Shown here: in pieces, positions 29,301 to 33,459 of the stretch
How the letters are laid out: every line of letters starts with the position of its first letter
Numbering within the stretch: position 1 is the stretch's first letter
Source: Taibaiella sp.
GTDB taxonomy: Bacteria; Bacteroidota; Bacteroidia; Chitinophagales; Chitinophagaceae
DNA: 33,459 nucleotides
Assembly (NCBI GenBank): GCA_021740995.1
Contig: JAIOYR010000042.1
Span: forward strand, 1-33,459
Direction of reading: 5' to 3'
Notes under the pieces: generated by a model
Told to the model about the DNA's origin: nothing
The model's input: only the letters and a program-made list of their open reading frames with translations
Database searches by the model: none
Program-made: the position numbers and the translations under genes

Positions 29301-32300
29301 TAGGCATAGGAACGGGTACACTCGGCGGTATTCTTGCCGGCACTACTACTATTACTTATACGTTGCCCACAACCTGCCAGTTGACCGCAATAGCTTCCGT
29401 TAATCCACTACCTGCTGCAATAACCGGCACACCAACCACATGCATAGGGCAAACAACAAGCTTGAGCAGTACGTCTGCAGGTGGCACATGGGCTAGTGGT
29501 TCTCCCTTGATAGGTACTATAGATGCAGCAGGAACCATAACAGGACTGGCAGCAGGCACATCTGTTATTTCCTATACACTTCCCACCGGTTGTCGTCGTA
29601 CAATAATAGCTACTGTATATGCACTGCCCACGCTTATAACCGGTGCAGCAAATGTGTGTGTGGGTCTTACAACTACACTCAATAGTACTCCGGCAGGCGG
29701 CACGTGGACAAGTAGTGCACCGCTGATCGCACCGGTTGCCCTTACTACAGGCGTAGTGACAGGGAATGCTACAGGCACAGCTACTATTACCTATACTGTG
29801 GGAACAGGTTGTTTCCGTACTACCACAGTAACAGTAAATGCTTTACCAAACCCCATAACCGGCTCGCTTACTACCTGCGTATCCGGCACTACTACACTGA
29901 GCAGCACTACACCCGGCGGCATCTGGTCTTCCGGTGCAACAGGTGTAGCTACAATAGGAGCCACAACCGGTATTGTAAATGGGCTTTCAGGAACTTCTAC
30001 TGCAACAATTAGTTACACATTACCTACTACTTGCCGTGTTACAGATGTGGTTACAGTATATGCACTTCCTGCAAACATCACAGGTTCATTACAGGTTTGT
30101 GTAGGTTCCACTGCTTCTCTCAGCACTGCAACACCGGGTGGCACTTGGGCCAGCAGCACACCCGCTGTAGGTTCTATTGATGCTACCTCAGGTGTTGCCA
30201 CCGGCATTGCCGCAGGCACTACTACCATTACTTATACGCTGGGTACAGGATGTATTAAAACAGCAGTGTTGACCGTCAATTCACTACCAGCATCTATCGG
30301 TGGCGTATTGCAAGTATGCCAGGGTGCTACTACAACACTTACTAATGCAACAGGTGGCGGCACATGGAGTAGCAGCACACCTGCTAATGCAAGTATCTCA
30401 GCAGGTGGTATTGTGACAGGCGTTTTGCCCGGCACATCTACTATCAGCTATACACTCGCTACTGGTTGTCGCAGCACTGCTATCGTTACGGTAAACGGAC
30501 TGCCGGGTGTTATCAGTGGCCCGTCTGAAGTCTGCGTAAATTCTACCATAAATCTTGGAGGATCTCCCGGAGGAGGCATCTGGAGCAGCCCACACGCTAC
30601 AGTCGCTGTAAATCCTGCTACCGGAGATGTAACCGGTGTTACAGCAGGTACAGCAACAATAAGCTATACTATAGGTACAGGTTGTGTCCGCACAACTATT
30701 GTTTCTGTAAATCCTTTGCCAAGCCCTATTACTGGTAATCCGGGAGTATGTATCGGTTCTACAACTACACTGGCTACGCTTAGTACAGGTGGCACATGGA
30801 TCAGTATATCTACCGGCATTGCGACAATAGATGCATCAGGTGTAGTAACAAGTGTAGCCGTAGGCACTACCACTATCTCATACGTTCTGCCAGTGACCGG
30901 CTGTGCAAGTACTGTTATAGTTACTGTTAACAGCTTACCGGCAACTATCACCGGCAGTGATGGATTCTGTAATCTAAGCAGTACAACATATAGTACCCTT
31001 ACACCTGGAGTGCGCTGGAGCACATCAGATCCATCGGTTATTGTGATAGACTCTGTAACAGGAGTTGCCACAGGGGTATCCGTAGATACTGCAGATATAA
31101 TAGTACGGGTAGTAGCTACAGGTTGCACAGTTTCAAAAAGTGTGTTCCTGATATTGGCTCCCTACCCTATCACTGGTCCTAATGATGTATGCCTCACACA
31201 GTGTATTACTTTAGGAAACCTCATAGGCGGTGGTACATGGTCTAGTAGCAATTCAACAGTTGCTCCCATATCCTCCACGGGGACAGTTTGTGGTGCTGGT
31301 TTAGGTGTAGCAACGATCACTTATGTACTTTCTACCGGTTGCTCCTCTGTTCATAGCATGACCGTAAACCCAATACCGGTAGGCATCTTAGGATCACTCC
31401 AGGTATGTGAAGGACTGACAACGGCATTAACGAACATCACACCCGGAGGAAACTGGACAAGTAGTGATATTTCAATAGCCACTATTGGCTCATCATCAGG
31501 AATTGTTACCGGCATATCAGGTGGCACTGCTATTATCACTTATGCACTTGGCACAGGTTGTAACTCTACCGTTATTGTTACAGTAAATCCATTACCCGGT
31601 GCTATAACAGGCACACCCCAGGTTTGCGAGGGACTGTCAACTACACTGGCAACTACCAGCACAGGTGGCTTGTGGAGCAGTGCAGATCCCGGAATAGCAG
31701 ATATAAATGCTGTAACTGGTCATATGACCGGTATGTCTGCTATGACTACTGGCGCTTATGGCACAGGTATCACCACGATAACCTATACACTACCAACAGG
31801 TTGTATACGTACATTGCAGGTATCAGTCAATCCGCTGCCAGCCGCCATATCTGGTGCTATGAACATTTGTGTGGGGGATGCAACTGCATTCACCAATACC
31901 ACTCCCGGTGGCGGATGGATGAGTAGCAATCCTGCTGTGGGTACCATAGACGGTGTTACCGGAGTGTTCAGCGGAATATCTGCGGGTGTTTCTATCATCT
32001 CCTATGTGTTGCCCACCAGCTGTATCGCTACAAAATCGATAACAGTTAATGCCAATCCGGCAGCAATTGGCGGCTCACTGAGTGTATGTGCAGGTTTCTC
32101 TACTAATCTTACCAGCGGTCCTGCCGGTGGAGCTTGGAGTCAGGATCCAATGTCTATGACTTTTGGCACTATACACACAATGACCGGCGTGGTAAGTGGT
32201 ATCACCGCAGGTACTATACCTGTAACCTATACTCTAGGAAGTGGCTGCCGTGTTACAGAGACAGTAACAGTAATAACATTGCCATCGGCCATCAGTGGTA

Positions 32301-33459
32301 CACCAAGAGTATGTGTTGGTGATTCTACTATAATGACCAATCCCGTTGCCGGTGGCACCTGGAGCAGCAGCAATACTGCCCGAGCCACTATGGATGCAAT
32401 AACGGGTATGGTACATGGTATATCTGCCGGCACTGCTGTTATAACTTATGCAGTAGGTACAGGTTGCTTCAATGTACATACCATAACGGTAAATGCACTT
32501 CCTGCCACTATTGTAGGTCCGCTGCAGGTATGCGAGGGGTCTACAATACTATTATCAAATGCAACACCGGGCGGCTTGTGGATAAGTGATACAACAGCGC
32601 ATGCGACAATTGGTTTTGTTAGTGGTATAGTGACTGGCATCAGCGCCGGATTGTCTAATATCTCCTACTCTATAGCGACTACTGGTTGCCTGAGAAGAGT
32701 GCAGGTAACGGTAAACCAAACACCACCGGCAATTACCGGCAACCCGCACATTTGTATTGGCGCTGCCAACACATTTAGTAACACTATGCCCGGTGGCTCC
32801 TGGTATAGCAGCAATCCTGCTATTGCCACTATAGGATTAACAACGGGTATCGCTACATCAGTAACAACTGGCATCATTACTATAAGCTATGTAATGCCGG
32901 CAACCGGCTGCATGGCTACAAGAATTGTAACCGTTCAACCATTGCCTACGGTATATAATGTAACAGGAGGTGGTAACTACTGCGCAGGCGGATTTGGTAA
33001 TCACATTTACCTCAGTGGCTCACAGCCGGGTGTAAGTTATGCATTGTATCGCGGAGCTACCGCTACCGGCTATCTGCCGGGCACAGGTTTTGCACTGGAC
33101 TTTGGATTGCTCACTGGTGCAGGTGTGTACACTGTTCAGGCTACAAATGTAACCAGCGGCTGTATGCGCAATATGGCAGGTAGCGCTACCATAACCATAA
33201 CACCACTGGTAACACCAACAGTAGCAATCATTGCTACACCGGATGATAGCGTATGTGCCGGGCAGTCAGTAACACTCACTGCAGATACCGCACATGCGGG
33301 CAATGCACCAACCTACCTATGGAAGGTAAATGGTGTAAGTGTGGGCGCAGCAATAAATTATGCTTTTGTACCGGCCAATGGCGATGTGGCTACAGTGGCT
33401 ATGACGAGCAATGCAAATTGTCTGGCTGCCTCAACTGCTTCTGCATCCAAGACGCTAAC
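23333..33459 (+). CDS. Second giant Ig-repeat surface protein, 3' end outside the window
   Basis: The frame opens at ATG 23333 and stays in phase to the right edge (at least 3375 codons, no stop). The signal peptide is cleaved near 'VIA|Q' (32/33). The head has several parts. Residues about 130-367 resemble the N-terminal region of WapA/Rhs-type proteins ('YPVHYKDASGNWLTI', 'SYPLIIDPLV'). A Cys-rich stretch follows (about 368-520). Then come two BIG2-like repeats (about 523-670), two FN3-like domains (about 671-881) and a MAM/choice-of-anchor-J-like domain (about 883-1069, 'LTFxVST' type start, 'LAIDDIEVC' end). A PKD-like domain (about 1070-1159) closes the head. After this come 28 repeats (1160-3206), the 'YNVTGGGNYC' domain, and the start of Ig-like modules as in the upstream neighbour. 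A T9SS sorting domain is expected beyond the window. No toxin domain is seen in the visible part. Confidence 0.93.
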   Translation, partial: MKKLDATHILSNRILLLTTVFIFLFSNNPVIAQSAKQAAIPTNNLWEKVGSVDIPEATQKNDKGIPITNAGGKTKKNFTDFSKTTRYEGKEVINYNSGFEQHPELGVLYADVPCNDCYELIGKRTATQKYFVKEGTQTSSFVLQSHQYPVHYKDASGNWLTITGNLEKDEKKTGVYFTKGRPVNAEINTKNRYSKLAGNGISITYNNKTELVYVKSDGTETSLGQADWSNYTAGDDGIRITDAWPGIDIEITVLANSLKTNFVVKNALPAYASGKLILRDNIITSEGLSMDIHEAQIRNGSIDIVNSSGDKAFTINNAFAYELNGNENSITELTYKKTEDNTLDIEIPGSLLNKTATSYPLIIDPLVASTLSSGFTYTSGTFPPAFTSTSEYCTNTNNISIPAAATLTNIEITYNYYGPPSISWAQSRLAFQINGACTYGWLSCAATALSSGIPGNTCGLMNSSFWSTGPAWGTTSGCLPAFNCNAYSLPFQLLLTQAQTSTAACAQTVYATASGFTVTLSGTTAMLPTITPSTAATVCMPTTLALTGSPAGTWSSSVPAVGTVSTTGIVTGITNGTTNITYTASGCTSFINVTVGTTPTVTGTPSICFPGSTTLTGTPGGGTWTSSLTGVATVAAGVVTGVSVGTTIINYNTGTCSFNQPVDVNNPAAVTPTTQPTSITFSSPTPTGATINFTPNGSTGYLVVASTNSVLYASPTTYTTYATGASFGGGIVIQGSTSGSSPSYTTTLLNSNTYYYVFVFAFNNNCTGPQYNSVSPLTGGFSTCVAPTSTPTIGTTGVNFISLSWTASPAGGSYINPINYTVYAYTDAALTTLATGFPAAAGVGTTYTATGLTPATQYWFRVSPSDACAIVSGVATGMTVCTSAGSIPYLQTFEVSTTLGDRNPNCMTSNVQNCVFSGVQTSVTFTGVINTNHTPGGTKFYNFYRGGACSSGWANQWLLLPGLAMTAGTTYTLSFWYRTDGTAWPSITAHYSTTSTVPAVTATVMGGSPGTIGTGVTGTATTTYLQYIQNFTVPTSGTYYIGLNASSAVGAGTSGGLLAIDDIEVCAVPTVTATNSTAPYCAPDTVYLTSTGTTSAVTYAWAGPAGYTSTSANPPGLTGLGAGSYTYTLTAVNDPISAGYGGYCTASVTTTFTMNNPPAAITGATSLCTGQTTTLANSVSGGTWSSSNPAVGTISTSGVLGGITGGTTTITYSIGGCFATMVVTVTPMPGAIGGITIACLGGTTVLSNSVSGGTWFCSSTCTNLTVGATTGIVTGVALGTCIVTYSTGGSCFVTTTVTVNPLPAPITGSASVCIGTTTPYTSATPGGVWTSSTPSVASVHPITGIVTGVSVGTATISYRVAGCSVTQVITVIAAPTPIVGPSTVCVTFPTITLTNISAGGTWSSSNTNVTIGSATGVVTGNVAGGTSTITYSLSAGCYATTVVTVLPTPAAITGTLAICESGGTTTLSHPISGGTWASGSSNVTVALGTGLVTGVTAGTANVTYTLPTGCVAIAVVTVNALPAPITGILSICVGGASTLSSATPGVTWSSSSPSIATIGIATGIVTGISPGTVTMICPTTAGCQRSVIVTVNPAPSSITGILTVCTGQTTTLSSATSGGAWSSSTPAVGTVSGTGVVTGLTAGTTIITYGLGSGCFTTATVTVNSSPAPITGTLVICTGFTTTLSSATTGGVWSSSTPSVAPILSPGIVAGAGFGTSTIVYTLGSCSATAVVTVIALPTIGGGTSVCVGQCSLLTSPTTGGTWSSSSAAIGTVDPSTGLFCGISPGTATISYSTGCVSTTTVTVNANPSAIGGTLSICAGISTTLSSAPGGGTWVSSDGTVATIGVGTGTAIGIAPGGTATISYTLATGCRSTAILTVNTSPAVITGVTNVCIGATTTLSSATMGGIWSSSNGNSTVNPVTGVVTGVFAGTSTISYTLPTGCSRTAVVLINPLPTGISGSLQVCEGSATTLSGTPAGGTWVSSTPAIGTIGIGTGTLGGILAGTTTITYTLPTTCQLTAIASVNPLPAAITGTPTTCIGQTTSLSSTSAGGTWASGSPLIGTIDAAGTITGLAAGTSVISYTLPTGCRRTIIATVYALPTLITGAANVCVGLTTTLNSTPAGGTWTSSAPLIAPVALTTGVVTGNATGTATITYTVGTGCFRTTTVTVNALPNPITGSLTTCVSGTTTLSSTTPGGIWSSGATGVATIGATTGIVNGLSGTSTATISYTLPTTCRVTDVVTVYALPANITGSLQVCVGSTASLSTATPGGTWASSTPAVGSIDATSGVATGIAAGTTTITYTLGTGCIKTAVLTVNSLPASIGGVLQVCQGATTTLTNATGGGTWSSSTPANASISAGGIVTGVLPGTSTISYTLATGCRSTAIVTVNGLPGVISGPSEVCVNSTINLGGSPGGGIWSSPHATVAVNPATGDVTGVTAGTATISYTIGTGCVRTTIVSVNPLPSPITGNPGVCIGSTTTLATLSTGGTWISISTGIATIDASGVVTSVAVGTTTISYVLPVTGCASTVIVTVNSLPATITGSDGFCNLSSTTYSTLTPGVRWSTSDPSVIVIDSVTGVATGVSVDTADIIVRVVATGCTVSKSVFLILAPYPITGPNDVCLTQCITLGNLIGGGTWSSSNSTVAPISSTGTVCGAGLGVATITYVLSTGCSSVHSMTVNPIPVGILGSLQVCEGLTTALTNITPGGNWTSSDISIATIGSSSGIVTGISGGTAIITYALGTGCNSTVIVTVNPLPGAITGTPQVCEGLSTTLATTSTGGLWSSADPGIADINAVTGHMTGMSAMTTGAYGTGITTITYTLPTGCIRTLQVSVNPLPAAISGAMNICVGDATAFTNTTPGGGWMSSNPAVGTIDGVTGVFSGISAGVSIISYVLPTSCIATKSITVNANPAAIGGSLSVCAGFSTNLTSGPAGGAWSQDPMSMTFGTIHTMTGVVSGITAGTIPVTYTLGSGCRVTETVTVITLPSAISGTPRVCVGDSTIMTNPVAGGTWSSSNTARATMDAITGMVHGISAGTAVITYAVGTGCFNVHTITVNALPATIVGPLQVCEGSTILLSNATPGGLWISDTTAHATIGFVSGIVTGISAGLSNISYSIATTGCLRRVQVTVNQTPPAITGNPHICIGAANTFSNTMPGGSWYSSNPAIATIGLTTGIATSVTTGIITISYVMPATGCMATRIVTVQPLPTVYNVTGGGNYCAGGFGNHIYLSGSQPGVSYALYRGATATGYLPGTGFALDFGLLTGAGVYTVQATNVTSGCMRNMAGSATITITPLVTPTVAIIATPDDSVCAGQSVTLTADTAHAGNAPTYLWKVNGVSVGAAINYAFVPANGDVATVAMTSNANCLAASTASASKTL
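24899..25345 (+). repeat. Two isolated BIG2-like repeats in the head of the second giant protein
   Basis: Two units with 'VCMPTTLALTGSPAGTW', 'TGIVTGITNGT' and 'SGC', then 'ICFPGSTTLTGTPGGGTW', 'GVVTGVSVGT' and 'GTC', match the repeat plan of the main array. They are separated from it by about 1.45 kb of FN3-like, anchor-J-like and PKD-like domains. They have no counterpart in the first giant protein. Confidence 0.8.
26810..32950 (+). repeat. Array B: 28 tandem BIG2/Ig-like repeats, colinear with array A
   Basis: There are 28 units of mean 73.1 codons with the same plan as array A. Unit by unit they carry the private signatures of the same-numbered unit of array A. Shared signatures include unit 1 'LC.G.TTTLAN', unit 2 'IACLG.TT.L.NSV', unit 3 'TTTP' and 'TISYRVAGC', unit 8 'LSPG' and 'GSCSATAVV', and unit 10 'GIAPGGTATISYTL'. 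Others are unit 18 'GPSEVCVNSTI', unit 20 'GSDGFCNLSS', unit 23 'GMSAMT', unit 25 'WSQDP', unit 26 'GTPRVCVGDST' and unit 27 'ISDTTAHAT'. Examples: unit 2 at 27023-27244, unit 9 at 28547-28759, unit 20 at 30944-31165, unit 21 at 31166-31381. Confidence 0.95.

Noticed and set aside
15083-32877. Many minus-strand open frames of 60-190 codons across both arrays, with Pro/Val-rich translations.
   Set aside because: They recur at the repeat period opposite the coding frame and translate the complement of the repeat consensus. Their homogeneity reflects the plus-strand repeats, not separate genes.
26810-33459. Possibility that the second array is an assembly duplicate of the first.
   Set aside because: The copies differ at a large share of residues and at silent sites throughout, have different heads and different unit insertions, so they are true paralogues.
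1-33459. Insertion sequences, integrases, tRNA genes or attachment sites that might explain the duplication.
   Set aside because: No transposase or recombinase reading frame, no terminal inverted repeats and no cloverleaf were seen in any spacer.

Overview
The window looks like a chromosomal segment of a Bacteroidota bacterium, most likely of the Chitinophagaceae/Chitinophagales type. The evidence is a C-terminal sorting domain of the type IX secretion system (T9SS), Bacteroidota-style -7 boxes (TAnnTTTG) in front of six genes, an absence of obvious Shine-Dalgarno sequences, and closest-looking families (YfhO, Porin_O_P, DUF47/PiT pair, giant Ig-like repeat proteins) that are common in that phylum. 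The taxonomic call is inference; no rRNA or tRNA is present.

Layout. Positions 1-370 (minus) hold a truncated relative of the giant surface proteins found further right. 453-2395 (minus) is a two-gene unit of an alpha/beta hydrolase and a membrane GT2 glycosyltransferase, preceded by a decayed methyltransferase (2429-2773). 2950-8349 (plus) carries a YfhO-family membrane protein, a hexapeptide acyltransferase, a polysaccharide flippase and a Kir-type potassium channel; the last three genes overlap one another. 8491-10104 is ATP-dependent PEP carboxykinase, closed by a strong terminator shared with the convergent porin. 10186-13537 is a phosphate-uptake locus: an outer-membrane OprO/OprP-like porin divergent from a DUF47 (PhoU-like) gene and a PiT transporter.

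From 13860 to the right edge the window is occupied by two giant tandem genes. The first (13860-22955, 3031 aa) is complete: signal peptide, unique head, 28 Ig-like (BIG2-type) repeats of about 73 residues, four further beta-sandwich modules and a T9SS sorting domain. The second (23333 to beyond 33459, at least 3375 codons) has a completely different head (Rhs/WapA-like N-terminal region, two extra BIG2-like repeats, two FN3-like domains, a MAM/anchor-J-like domain, a PKD-like domain) and then the same 28-repeat array in the same order, followed by the same post-array modules.

The main discovery is that the two arrays correspond repeat-for-repeat, 28 to 28. The array was therefore duplicated as one 6.1-6.2 kb block and has been preserved at fixed length and order, while the heads are unrelated. 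Within the arrays, extra cysteines appear or disappear in pairs at two defined positions, and one repeat (number 20) is both the most aberrant and the most conserved between the copies. With the truncated third copy at the left edge, this suggests a family of very large secreted surface proteins with exchangeable heads on a standard stalk. Their function cannot be read from the sequence; adhesion or cell-surface filament formation is the most reasonable guess.
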